From Candidatus Poribacteria bacterium (GTDB taxonomy: Bacteria; Poribacteria; WGA-4E; WGA-3G): 38,898 nt of DNA. Below, piece after piece: positions 29,753-38,746 of the stretch. The position numbers were made by a program, and so were the translations under genes. Where the stretch lies: the NCBI GenBank assembly GCA_009839745.1, contig VXPE01000011.1, positions 15,910 to 54,807 of the forward strand. The letters are read 5' to 3'. Positions within the stretch are counted from its first letter, which is position 1. Every line of letters begins with the position of its first letter. The notes under the pieces are model-generated. The model did not search any database. It was not told where the DNA came from and worked only from the letters and a program-made list of their open reading frames with translations.

Positions 29753-32209
29753 ATGCTTTACAAAGGGTTACAACTGGATCGGTTTCAGGAGGAAGCGATC
29801 GCTGCGATTAATCGGGATACCTCAGTGATTGTCACTGCCCCGACAGGTGCTGGTAAAACTGTCATTGCTGAATACGCCGTTGAAAAGTGTCTGCAGGAGA
29901 ACCGCCGCGTTATCTACACCGCCCCGATCAAAGCCCTCAGCAATCAAAAATATCGGGATTTTTACGCAGAATATGGGGAAAAAATTGGCATTGTCACAGG
30001 CGATGTGGTCCTAAATCCGTATGCGCAAGTCCTGTTGATGACGACCGAGATTTTTCGGAATACGATCTTTGACGATATTGAACGGTTGCGAGATGTCTCT
30101 TACGTTATCTTTGACGAAATCCATTATATTAACGACATTGAGCGCGGGACGGTTTGGGAAGAGAGTCTCATTTTCGCACCGCAACATATTAAATTCGTTT
30201 GTCTGAGTGCCACGATCCCGAACATTAAGCCTTTCACAGAGTGGATGCAAAGCGTGCGGGATATTGACATTGAGATCGTTGAAGAATTAGAACGTCCAGT
30301 TCCTTTGAAACATTACCTCTATTTTAAAGATTACGGCATTGGGAATCCCGCACACATTACCCCCCTTCGAAAAAGAGCTCAGCACGATACCAAGAAACAA
30401 AAAGGTGAGTTATTTGAAAATAGCCCGCCTCCGGCATTTCCACCTGGCTTTGTTGAGACACGTCTTATTCCGCATCTCCGTGAAGAAAAGCAGTTTCCAT
30501 GCCTCTATTTCTGTTTTAGTCGTAGGGGGTGTGAAGAAAACGCGAAATCATTGGCACTCGGATCGCAGTTACAGTTGCTGAATAAAAAACAGGCCGCCCT
30601 GATTTTAAAGCAATTTGATGAACTCTGTCTCCAATTCGACATCGTTGAGGAAAAGAAAATCGCGGAGTTCCGTAAATTAGTGCGTTATGGTATCGCCTAT
30701 CATCACGCCGGTATGTTACCGACGCTGAAAGAGGTCGTTGAGCGGTTATTTACCTCCGGCTTGATTCAACTCCTCTTTACCACAGAAACGTTCGCTGTTG
30801 GTATCAATATGCCAGCCTGCTCGGTGGTTTTTGACAGCCTCAGAAAATTTGATGGACTCGGATTTCGACACCTCAAGGCGCGGGAATATCATCAGATGTC
30901 AGGGCGCGCAGGCAGGCGGGGTATAGATACTATCGGTTATGTTTATGCGCAAATTATACCCGCATACGCGGATTTTAATGAAATCCGAGGGGTTGTTTCT
31001 GATAAAATCGAATCCATAGAGAGCCAATTCAATCTTTCTTATTCCAGTATTCTCAACCTTTATGAGAAATATGGTGATGACATTTACGATGTTTACACGA
31101 TGAGCTTGAGTAACCATCAAAACCGGGTGCGGGTCGTTAAACTCAACGAACAGATTGAAGATAAGACAGAAAAACTTCAGACGCTCCCGAAACCCGAATG
31201 TATTCACGAGGGTATTGATGGGAGTGCCCAAATTGAAAAACATTATCGCCAGAAGCGGAAGAGTGAAGACAAGATTAAGGGTTTATATGCAGAGATGTCG
31301 CAAGTCAAATCGCAGCTGCGAAGAAAAAAGCGGAGAAAGGAACGCACGAAGCGACTGAATATCATTCACAAAGAAATTAAACATGTTCGAGCAAATCGCG
31401 AGGAGAGTCTTTGTACCGGATGTCAGCAGTTCGACACGTGTGGTGGAAGATATAGGGCAATTCGCCAGGCAGAGACGCAGCGTCAGAAACTGAAAAACAG
31501 GACAACATCCATTAAGAATCATCCACAAGAGCAGATAGCTGCCCGTTTGAAAGTGCTTGAAGAACTCGGACACATTGAAGCACAGACCCTTCTGCCGCGT
31601 GGAAGCACCGCTGCTTGTATTTACGGATATGAACTCCAATTAACCCAATTACTATTTAGCGGACTTTTTGAGCAGCTGACAGAGGACGAAATTAACTGTC
31701 TCATGGTAGCGATTATCACTGAACCCCGTAAAGATGGATACTTTAAGCCCCTCAAAGACGAGCGGTTGTTAGAGGCACTTTATGCAGTCAATGCCGAAAT
31801 CTCGTTCATACAACATTTAGAGGTCAAGCATGAGTTAACAGAAATTACACCGCTGTTAGAACTCCGGCTTTGCACCGCTATGCTCGCTTGGAGCCGAGGT
31901 TGTGACTTTGACCAACTTGAAAAATATGCCGATTTAGATGCCGGCGACTTTGTCAGAACCTTCCGACTCGTCGTCGATCAGCTCCGTCAAATCCGTCGTG
32001 CCATGAGTGGTCATACCGCTCTCGTTGAGAAACTCAACCGATGTATCGGCAGGATTAACAGAGATGTTGTGGATGCGGAACGGCAATTGCGAATTGGGCA
32101 GGAAAATCTTGATGAAACAAATGTTGAGATTTTCGACCAGCGGATGCTTGTTCCCCTTGACGATCCTGATGCGTTTGAATCACAAGATGAAACAACAGTT
32201 TCTTCTTAG
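29753..32209 (+). CDS. Ski2/Mtr4-like DEAD/DEAH-box RNA helicase
   Basis: 818 residues of superfamily 2. Walker A APTGAGKT is at 29-36, motif Ia TAPIKALSNQKYRDF, DEIH at 121-124, motif III LSATIPN and motif VI QMSGRAGRRGID. A charged coiled-coil insert follows (about residues 465-620), holding four cysteines (LCTGCQQFDTCGG), then a DSHCT-like C-terminal domain. It resembles the helicase subunit of eukaryotic/archaeal Ski2 and bacterial Dob10-like proteins; it likely unwinds RNA for turnover. The cysteine insert may bind a metal. Strong promoter, leader hairpin and ribosome-binding site precede it. Confidence 0.88.
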   Translation: MLYKGLQLDRFQEEAIAAINRDTSVIVTAPTGAGKTVIAEYAVEKCLQENRRVIYTAPIKALSNQKYRDFYAEYGEKIGIVTGDVVLNPYAQVLLMTTEIFRNTIFDDIERLRDVSYVIFDEIHYINDIERGTVWEESLIFAPQHIKFVCLSATIPNIKPFTEWMQSVRDIDIEIVEELERPVPLKHYLYFKDYGIGNPAHITPLRKRAQHDTKKQKGELFENSPPPAFPPGFVETRLIPHLREEKQFPCLYFCFSRRGCEENAKSLALGSQLQLLNKKQAALILKQFDELCLQFDIVEEKKIAEFRKLVRYGIAYHHAGMLPTLKEVVERLFTSGLIQLLFTTETFAVGINMPACSVVFDSLRKFDGLGFRHLKAREYHQMSGRAGRRGIDTIGYVYAQIIPAYADFNEIRGVVSDKIESIESQFNLSYSSILNLYEKYGDDIYDVYTMSLSNHQNRVRVVKLNEQIEDKTEKLQTLPKPECIHEGIDGSAQIEKHYRQKRKSEDKIKGLYAEMSQVKSQLRRKKRRKERTKRLNIIHKEIKHVRANREESLCTGCQQFDTCGGRYRAIRQAETQRQKLKNRTTSIKNHPQEQIAARLKVLEELGHIEAQTLLPRGSTAACIYGYELQLTQLLFSGLFEQLTEDEINCLMVAIITEPRKDGYFKPLKDERLLEALYAVNAEISFIQHLEVKHELTEITPLLELRLCTAMLAWSRGCDFDQLEKYADLDAGDFVRTFRLVVDQLRQIRRAMSGHTALVEKLNRCIGRINRDVVDAERQLRIGQENLDETNVEIFDQRMLVPLDDPDAFESQDETTVSS

Positions 32210-32391
32210 TATGTTTCGTTTTTAATGGGTCCGACTTACCCAATCCCTCGATAGGTGCGGTTTCTAACCGAATCTATTTGAACAGATTGTGTTAGATAAG
32301 ATAATAACGTGCATAGATGCTGGCTATTAAGAGGTGCTACGCGCGGTGCCCGAAGATACCGGCACCTTGATAAAGATTAAAGGAGAATAAC

Positions 32392-32934
32392 ATGGCAAAT
32401 CAAGATTTTGGCTTGGCTGGAGCCCTTAAAATACGCCCAGCTGCAGAAGGGGATGCGACACATTTACACACATTTTGTTTCCCTGAAAAGACCAGCACAC
32501 AGGTTACCGAAGAACTCAAAGCCGATTTGGAATCTGAGGGTCAGACCCATAGACTCGTTGCGGAATCGAGTGGATACCCGATCGGACAGATTACCGTGAC
32601 CAAGGACTCCGGTGATCCTGAGGTAGCGCAAGTCGGAAATCTCGCTGTGTCTGGACCCTTTCGACAGTTAGGTGTGGCAGACCATCTCATGGCAGCTGCC
32701 GAGGTTGCCGCAGCAGAAAATGGTGCGAAAATCCTTGAAATTGAGCTGACAGCCACGGAGACGAATGTCATCCAGAGATATAAGGATTGGGGATTCGTTG
32801 AAAAGCCGCTTGTCATTCTGCAGAAAATGCTTGATGCAGAAGAACAAGAAGAGGAAGTCGTAGAAGAAACGGTCGAAGACGAAAATCCAGTTACTGAATC
32901 CGGTGGCGAGCAACAGGAACTTCTTAATGCCTAA
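32392..32934 (+). CDS. GNAT acetyltransferase with acidic C-terminal tail
   Basis: 180 residues. The GNAT core runs from LKIRPAAEGDATHLHTF, through QVGNLAVSGPFRQLGVADHLMAAAE (acetyl-CoA loop), to EIELTATETNVIQRYKDWGF. The last 40 residues are highly acidic (DAEEQEEEVVEETVEDENPV) and probably disordered. AAAGGAG lies 7 nt before the start. The acceptor is unknown. It begins a plus-strand run that includes two lipoproteins. Confidence 0.8.
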   Translation: MANQDFGLAGALKIRPAAEGDATHLHTFCFPEKTSTQVTEELKADLESEGQTHRLVAESSGYPIGQITVTKDSGDPEVAQVGNLAVSGPFRQLGVADHLMAAAEVAAAENGAKILEIELTATETNVIQRYKDWGFVEKPLVILQKMLDAEEQEEEVVEETVEDENPVTESGGEQQELLNA

Positions 32935-32996
32935 GGGTGTGCCTCAACCAACGAAACCACTGCCCTCGCTGGCGAGATTTTTAGGAGAAACCGACT

Positions 32997-33881
32997 ATGA
33001 AAAAAATCTGGATTGCCCTCGCGCTCACACTCTTTGCCATTGGGTGCGGCACACAGAATGAGAACCTCGCGAAGGGGAAAGAACTGATTAAATCGGATAA
33101 ACGACGCAAAGAGGAACGCGCTGTCCGAGAATTTAAACTTGCGCTCCAGCAACAGATTGATAGTGCTGAAGCACACTATCTGCTTGGATACTACAACTCA
33201 CAGGAATTTTACGAGCCGAACACCACGGATTGGCAGGAAGCCGCGATTACGGAGCGCGGCAAACAGATGTTCCTCGCGTATCAAGCCGAGCAGCGGAAGT
33301 ACCTCGAAAGACTCGTTTTTGAAACACTCCGTGATGATGATTTGGATATCCAAAATGCTGCACTTGATGCGCTGAAACGGATCTATAAACAAGGCGACAG
33401 GAAGCGGCTTCTCAGTCAACTCCAAAAGGCGATTAAATCGAGTGATAATCGCGATAGACATAATGCGCATTGGATCCTTGGGCATCTCGGTGCGGAGGAC
33501 CCGGGGACGATTGTCCCTATTTTGGTAAAACTTTTGGATCATCGAAGAATGGAAACTCGTTTGAATGCCGTCAAGGCACTTGGGGAGGTTGGAAGTGAAC
33601 AAGCGATTCCAGCACTCGCCGCTTTAATTGAATCCGGCTCTGCGAAATGGAAGCGCGATCGGGAGGAACCTGAAGTGCGCCAACTTGCCGTGGAAGCACT
33701 TGGCAAAATCGGGGGTGCTGCTGTGCCGGAGTTAGTCAAAATTGTGGAAAATAAAGGGTCATCGCTACGTGTTGACGCAATTCGAGCGTTGGCAATCCTC
33801 GGGGACGAAAAAGTTGTGGAACCCCTCTTAGAGGCTTTAAAGGAACAGAGCAGCCGCGATGTTGTTATCCCTCTTAACTGA
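32997..33881 (+). CDS. HEAT-repeat lipoprotein
   Basis: 294 residues with a lipoprotein signal peptide (IALALTLFAIGC, lipobox FAIGC). It then has an N-terminal helical region similar to TPR (REFKLALQQQIDSAEAHYLLGYY), followed by several HEAT/PBS-lyase-like repeats such as TRLNAVKALGEVGSEQAIPALAAL and VRQLAVEALGKIGGAAVPEL. Likely an envelope-anchored scaffold. It is directly upstream of another HEAT lipoprotein (18 bp gap), probably co-transcribed. Confidence 0.8.
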   Translation: MKKIWIALALTLFAIGCGTQNENLAKGKELIKSDKRRKEERAVREFKLALQQQIDSAEAHYLLGYYNSQEFYEPNTTDWQEAAITERGKQMFLAYQAEQRKYLERLVFETLRDDDLDIQNAALDALKRIYKQGDRKRLLSQLQKAIKSSDNRDRHNAHWILGHLGAEDPGTIVPILVKLLDHRRMETRLNAVKALGEVGSEQAIPALAALIESGSAKWKRDREEPEVRQLAVEALGKIGGAAVPELVKIVENKGSSLRVDAIRALAILGDEKVVEPLLEALKEQSSRDVVIPLN

Positions 33882-33899
33882 ATAAGGAATAATTAGGAA

Positions 33900-35348
33900 A
33901 TGCGAAAAAAAATAACACAGTTTAACCAACCGCACCACGTGGTGTTTATCGTGTCCCTCCTTTTCGTTCTGATGTTCGGACTCGGATGTGATAACCAATA
34001 TTACGATGAACGCCTCAAAATGCAGGTGCAGCAGTTAGACAGCGACCTGAAAGACCGTTGGTCCACTAGTGGTGTCGTCATTTTGGATACAACACCCAAC
34101 GGACCCGCAGATAGAGCACAGTTGGAGACGGGTGAACTCATCTCTTATGTCATCGCAGAATATCCTGTTCGAGATGTCGGAGGCTTTAACAGTGCCATAA
34201 AACAGGCACTCGATGAGGATAATAACTTCATTCTTCATCTAAAAGATAAACCGCCACTGCGTATTGCGCTCCGCAGACAGGGCGATAAGGTTGGATTCAG
34301 CGTTGAAGGCAATGGGACTGTGCGTGTCAAGGAGATTCAACCCGGCACCCCAGCGGCAAATACCGATATTCAGGTAGGTGATCTCGTAGAGAAGATTGTC
34401 GATGAACGCAAAATTTACAGTCTTGCTGATTACAAGAAGACACTCGAAAAATTTTCCAAAAAGCAGTTTACTTTCCGAACAACTGAACTTATAGGGGTGA
34501 AGATTGCCGCTGTGGATGCACTCGGGGAGTTAGGCGATGTCCGTGCGATCGAGCCACTCGTGGACCTCTTCAAAAATAGCACAGAGTTCTCGCTCCGGAA
34601 AGAAGCAATTAATAGTCTTCAACGCCTCGTTGAACTGAGTGTCCTCAACGAGCTGTTTCAGGAGTTTCAAAGCGCGGACACCAACCAACTGCCAGCCGAT
34701 AGTCTGCAAGCACAACAGTTAGAATCTGCTGCGATCCTTGGGCTACTCACTGTGGATAGAAACGAGAATACCGCCACCCTTAAGGCTCCCTTCGGGACGC
34801 AATTCAGACACAGATCCGAAGCACTTTATCAAAAAATTAACGAAGGGCAACTCGCTACGCTCGCTCAAGAATATATCCAAATTGAGATGGAACCGGAACA
34901 AGAAATTCGACGGGCTTGTCTTGCTATGATCGGAATTCTCAAACCGGTTTCTGCTATTGATGCCCTCGTTGCGGTTCTTGAAAATCCTGCAGAAATTCCC
35001 GGCATCCGCTTCCAAGCCGGATTAGCACTCAGTCAAATTGGTGAACCCGCTGTTGATACGCTTATTACTGCGTTTGAAAAGGGAGATACCAGCACGAAGG
35101 ATATTGCGGCTTCTGCACTCGGGAGCATTGGTGGCTCTAAAGCGCGGGATCGATTGATTAACGCCTTAGAAGACAGTACCGAATCCGCGATTCAACTCAC
35201 CCTTGTGGACGCAATTGCTAAAATCGGTGATGTGCCTTCCATGCGAGCCTTGGAACGCCAACTTCAACAGTATCAACAGGACGATGAGAGTGGGGTGCGC
35301 ATCTTTCTGGATGAAGTTTTCAGAAGTCTGGCATTTTCTAACAATTGA
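33900..35348 (+). CDS. lipoprotein with PDZ and HEAT repeats
   Basis: 482 residues with a lipoprotein signal (VVFIVSLLFVLMFGLGC, lipobox). Two PDZ-like segments follow: VVILDTTPNGPADRAQLETG and VRVKEIQPGTPAANTDIQVG, each with the GP/GT-P-A-A loop. The C-terminal half carries HEAT repeats such as AAVDALGELGDVRAIEPLVD, ACLAMIGILKPVSAIDALVA and AASALGSIGGSKARDRLINA. The combination suggests a periplasmic or outer-membrane-anchored adaptor; no catalytic site is seen. Confidence 0.8.
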   Translation: MRKKITQFNQPHHVVFIVSLLFVLMFGLGCDNQYYDERLKMQVQQLDSDLKDRWSTSGVVILDTTPNGPADRAQLETGELISYVIAEYPVRDVGGFNSAIKQALDEDNNFILHLKDKPPLRIALRRQGDKVGFSVEGNGTVRVKEIQPGTPAANTDIQVGDLVEKIVDERKIYSLADYKKTLEKFSKKQFTFRTTELIGVKIAAVDALGELGDVRAIEPLVDLFKNSTEFSLRKEAINSLQRLVELSVLNELFQEFQSADTNQLPADSLQAQQLESAAILGLLTVDRNENTATLKAPFGTQFRHRSEALYQKINEGQLATLAQEYIQIEMEPEQEIRRACLAMIGILKPVSAIDALVAVLENPAEIPGIRFQAGLALSQIGEPAVDTLITAFEKGDTSTKDIAASALGSIGGSKARDRLINALEDSTESAIQLTLVDAIAKIGDVPSMRALERQLQQYQQDDESGVRIFLDEVFRSLAFSNN

Positions 35349-35508
35349 ATCTGATTTTCTAACTATGGGAATCTGGTCACCGCTCCGTCACATTCCGCGG
35401 GACTTTTCGGCGAATCCCAACCCGCTCCAGGTGTGCAGAGGTTGCTGAATTCACCAGATACCCTCGTGAAACGAAGTGGAACGAGGACCAGAGTTAATAG
35501 TTAAAAAA

Positions 35509-36345
35509 ATGAAGATTGGTCTCATTTCAGACTTGCACACGGACGTTACGCCTTGGAACAAGTTACTTGTGCCACATCTCATTGATGCTGTTAAGGCAGC
35601 AGCACTTGACGTTTTAGTGATTGCTGGAGACATCGCACGACATTTGGTTCAACTTTCTGAAACGCTGAATGCCTTTCACCTTGCGGATTTGGCATGTGAG
35701 ATAGTGTTTGTCCCCGGTAACCATGACATTTGGGCGATTGAGACCGCTAACGTTACGAGTGAACAGAAATGTAGGATTATTTCAGAACTTTGTTCCGCGT
35801 GTGGGATTCATCCATTGATGGACGCACCTTTCGTCCACGAAAAAGTCGGTTTCTGTGGCACTATTGGTTGGTACGATTATAGTTTTGCACGGGATGGGTG
35901 CGATTTTTCCGACGCTCAATATGCCGAAAAAGAGTTGATGGGAGCCGTCTGGAACGATAAGCGGTATGCCAAATGGAACGATGCCGATCCAAGGGTCGCC
36001 CGACGTTTTGAAGCAGCTCTTGGGACCCAGATTGCCGCTATTCGAAATGATGTATCACGCATCGTTGTGGTCACGCACCATGTTCCGTTTCGGAGGTGTA
36101 TTCGATACCGGGGTGAGTTGCCGTGGGATTACTTTCGGGCGTTCATGGGCAGCAAAGGTCTTGGGGCTCAGTGCTTGCAGGAACCGCTTGTCACACATGC
36201 ACTCTTCGGACACACCCATCAGGCACTTGATATGCAAATCGACAGTGTGCGGGCTATATGTGCTCCCGTCGGTTACCTGCATGAAAAACCTACAATAGCA
36301 TTGCAGGCGTATGCAGCGCAATGTTTAACCTGTTTTGAAATCTAA
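35509..36345 (+). CDS. calcineurin-like metallophosphoesterase
   Basis: About 278 residues from ATG 35509; GTG 35476 would add an unlikely tail, and neither has a strong ribosome-binding site. The metal motifs are in order: ISDLHTD (D-x-H), VIAGDIARH (GD), VPGNHDIWA (GNHD), VVTHHVPF (H) and LFGHTHQALD (GHTH). It is a soluble phosphoesterase; the substrate is unknown. The cupin gene follows after 29 bp on the same strand. Confidence 0.85.
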   Translation: MKIGLISDLHTDVTPWNKLLVPHLIDAVKAAALDVLVIAGDIARHLVQLSETLNAFHLADLACEIVFVPGNHDIWAIETANVTSEQKCRIISELCSACGIHPLMDAPFVHEKVGFCGTIGWYDYSFARDGCDFSDAQYAEKELMGAVWNDKRYAKWNDADPRVARRFEAALGTQIAAIRNDVSRIVVVTHHVPFRRCIRYRGELPWDYFRAFMGSKGLGAQCLQEPLVTHALFGHTHQALDMQIDSVRAICAPVGYLHEKPTIALQAYAAQCLTCFEI

Positions 36346-36374
36346 TCGATGTGAAATATAGAAAGGAAACCACT

Positions 36375-36734
36375 ATGGAGATAACGTTAACCAACAGTAA
36401 CGATGCTGGATCACTCGAATTTCCGTGGGGCGCGATTAAGTGGCTCTGTAACGATCAAATTGATCCAGAAGCTGAGATGACATTCGGGGTCGTCTATATT
36501 AATGCGGGTGAAGGCAATCCTACCCACTACCATCCGAACTGTGAGGAACTTATCTATGTTCTCTCAGGGGAATGCGATCACAAATTGGGGGATGAGGTAA
36601 TTCCGCTCAGACCTGGGATGATGCTGCGTATTCCGCGCAATGTGAAACACAATGCCGTCAACACCGGTTGGCAACCCGTAACGATGATTATCTGTTATTC
36701 GGATGCCGATCGGCAAACCATCTTTGAAGAGTAG
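36375..36734 (+). CDS. cupin-domain protein
   Basis: About 119 residues, a single cupin barrel: NPTHYHPNCEELIYVLSGECDHKLG (metal histidines and glutamate in H-x-H-x4-E) and PGMMLRIPRNVKHNAVN (distal histidine). Likely a metal-binding isomerase, dioxygenase or sugar-binding protein. AAAGGAAA precedes ATG 36375. Confidence 0.8.
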   Translation: MEITLTNSNDAGSLEFPWGAIKWLCNDQIDPEAEMTFGVVYINAGEGNPTHYHPNCEELIYVLSGECDHKLGDEVIPLRPGMMLRIPRNVKHNAVNTGWQPVTMIICYSDADRQTIFEE

Positions 36735-36813
36735 AAGCGACTCTTCTGTCGGAGGGATTTGTAATCCCGATCCTATCTTATAGTAAAGTTTAGAATTAAT
36801 AGGACATCCTGTG

Positions 36814-36843
36814 CCGGTTCGGTTAGGAAACCGAACCTACCGG
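36814..36843. repeat. 30-bp dispersed double-stem palindrome, copy 2
   Basis: Same architecture as 4455-4484: outer CCGGT/ACCGG and an inner stem TCGGTT/AACCGA. The base pair G-C of copy 1 is T-A here, keeping the stem. A further palindrome GGGATTTGTAATCCC (36754-36768) lies nearby. No gene in 36735-36991. Confidence 0.7.
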
Positions 36844-36974
36844 GGGCGGAAAGTGTCCATTTATTTTTCGGATCCACTATAAAAGATGTCCAAAGCGCGT
36901 AGCTCGTAATGAAATGGAGAGCGGATTCGGGCAAAGAACCTCAAAACTCCAACCCTCTTCATTTAACCGTAAGG

Positions 36975-36980
36975 TATAAT
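36975..36980 (+). promoter_or_regulatory. possible -10 box giving a near-leaderless TrpF mRNA
   Basis: TATAAT ends 11 nt before the ATG at 36992, which has no ribosome-binding site, so transcription would begin within a few bases of the start codon. No convincing -35 is seen. Confidence 0.35.
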
Positions 36981-36991
36981 TAAAATAAAAA

Positions 36992-37681
36992 ATGTCTAAA
37001 GAATCTTACTGCAGTGTTAAAATCTGCGGCATCACCTCTATCCATGATGCTCGACTTGCTGCCGATGCTGGCACCGATTACATCGGAGTATTAGTAGATG
37101 TTGCCGTGTCCGAACGGACACGCTCCGCGACGCAAGCCGCCGAAATTGCGAGCGAAAGCCCGGTCCCTACCGTAATTCTACTCTATAACCGCTCCACATC
37201 CGACATCCGAGAAATAGTCTCACAGGTTCAACCGTTTGCCGTTCAACTTCTCGGACAGGAGTCTCCCCAACAGGTGGAGGAACTAAAACGCGAAGAAGCG
37301 TGTGAATTCTGGAAGTCGGTCTATTTGCCAGCGGGAAGCCCCAAAAATGTGGATATCCCAGCTGTTCGGCAAGAGATGCAAGCGTACCGGAATGCAGGCG
37401 CGGATTTTCTACTGTTTGATAGTGTTGATATGAGTCTTGAGAAACCGCGATACGGCGGCACCGGGAAAACCTGTGATTGGAATGTCGCTGCTGAGCTCAT
37501 TGTGGAGAGTCCACTACCGGTTTTCTTTGCAGGTGGGATTCGTCCGGAGAACGTCAAAGCTGCTATTGAGACAATCCGACCTCACGGCATCGACCTCTGT
37601 TCTGGGGTCGAAGCCTCAAAAGGCATCAAGGATCCACACAAACTCGAACAACTCATGAAACAAATTAAGCAAGCGAATTAA
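36992..37681 (+). CDS. trpF: phosphoribosylanthranilate isomerase (TrpF-like)
   Basis: 229 residues, TIM-barrel. KICGITSIHDARLAADAGTDYIG begins the fold; RYGGTGKTCDW is the catalytic GGTGxTxDW and VFFAGGIRPENV binds phosphate; GIDLCSGVEASKGIKD ends it. It converts phosphoribosylanthranilate to an enol form in tryptophan synthesis. No other trp genes are adjacent, so it is an orphan or may have a related role. The central part (VDVAVSERTRSA) is less typical of the GF-F-[KR]-x-S-x-R loop. Confidence 0.8.
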   Translation: MSKESYCSVKICGITSIHDARLAADAGTDYIGVLVDVAVSERTRSATQAAEIASESPVPTVILLYNRSTSDIREIVSQVQPFAVQLLGQESPQQVEELKREEACEFWKSVYLPAGSPKNVDIPAVRQEMQAYRNAGADFLLFDSVDMSLEKPRYGGTGKTCDWNVAAELIVESPLPVFFAGGIRPENVKAAIETIRPHGIDLCSGVEASKGIKDPHKLEQLMKQIKQAN

Positions 37682-37781
37682 AAGTAGTAGGCACGTTCCG
37701 CGTGCCGTGTAACTCGTAAGTTCTAAAGTCCAACATTTATAAATGTTAGATCCCTATCCGCTAAAATCAAGGAGATTTTTT

Positions 37782-38537
37782 ATGAAAGGTCGTCTTGTCC
37801 ATCACCCGCAGATATCCAACAATATCTTTCAGCACATCGCTATCGTGGTATTAATTTGTATAATATCTATTGCCAATTTTTCCACTGCCTTCGCCGATGG
37901 TCATGAAATGGAAGGCGAAACGGCAGAAGAAAAACCGATGGAGGAAAAACCGAAAATTACAGGTTGGTTCCAGATTGATGTCGATAGCTTAGGCACCTAT
38001 TTTTTAGTTGGGGCAAGCCATCCGCTCAGCGGTGGTATTTCCTTTGATTCTAATATCTATGTGAACGATCATTTGGGCGAGTTTGATATGGGTATTTCAT
38101 TCCCTGTTATCGCGAATGACAGCATGGCACTGCTGCTGACCCCCATGCTCGGTGTTGGGTTTAATTATGTCAGTCCAGACGGTCCCTATGCCTTATACCC
38201 GCAAATCTTTGCGATCCTACCCGCCGGTAAAATTTTCGGGTTCCACTGGACAATCAGCACACTCAAGACCCTATTTGATGACCAAAGTCTTGATGAACTC
38301 TACAATCGGACGTACCTGACTTATGCTCTTAACGACACTGTCGCGGTGGGTCCGCAGTTTGAATCCGTGCTGGGTCTGGGCGAGGGTGGCGGATTGTGGG
38401 CACTCAATTTCGGTGGACGTGTGAACATCGGTTATGGCGAGAATAACACACTCGGCATATATGTCGGATATGAGACAAAGAAAGAGGAGGGCCAAACCGG
38501 ACTTACCGGTAGAATGAATTTTACGCGTAGATGGTAG
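37782..38537 (+). CDS. outer-membrane beta-barrel protein, unknown function
   Basis: About 251 residues from ATG 37782 (AAGGAG at 8 nt). A signal peptide with core IAIVVLICIISIANF is cleaved near AFA/DGHE. A short acidic linker (EGETAEEKPMEEKP) follows, then alternating beta strands (GWFQIDVDSLGTYFLVGASH, ALLLTPMLGVGFNYV, LNFGGRVNIGYG) and a C-terminal aromatic (RRW), the usual barrel-insertion signal. Likely a small porin or barrel. Confidence 0.7.
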   Translation: MKGRLVHHPQISNNIFQHIAIVVLICIISIANFSTAFADGHEMEGETAEEKPMEEKPKITGWFQIDVDSLGTYFLVGASHPLSGGISFDSNIYVNDHLGEFDMGISFPVIANDSMALLLTPMLGVGFNYVSPDGPYALYPQIFAILPAGKIFGFHWTISTLKTLFDDQSLDELYNRTYLTYALNDTVAVGPQFESVLGLGEGGGLWALNFGGRVNIGYGENNTLGIYVGYETKKEEGQTGLTGRMNFTRRW

Positions 38538-38575
38538 GTATACTTTTATATTTACGACTGACGCATGCCCTTTTA

Positions 38576-38731
38576 TAGTCCCCCTGTCCTGTTTCCCTTG
38601 TTTTTCCTTCCTTACTTGCGGGGGGACTAAGGGGTTGCGGATTTAGGGGTAAATACAAAGAAATAGCAATTTACGTAGGGGCGAGGTCCCCCTCGCCCGA
38701 ATAAGATTTTCGTTCAAATTACGTAAGTCCT
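38576..38731. repeat. palindrome and lone MITE end after the outer-membrane gene
   Basis: TAGTCCCCC (38576-38584) and GGGGGACTA (38621-38629) form a 9-bp inverted repeat with a 36-nt loop, resembling the centre of the AGGACTTACGCA-ended elements. ACGTAAGTCCT (38721-38731) matches one end of that family. No second end is found, so this is a degenerate or partial copy. No gene otherwise in 38538-38746. Confidence 0.4.
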
Positions 38732-38746
38732 GTGCAATAAACGCAA

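Noticed and set aside
32345-32366. Terminator after the helicase (GGTGCC/GGCACC hairpin)
   Set aside because: Weak 6-bp stem without a T-run, close to the next gene's ribosome-binding site.
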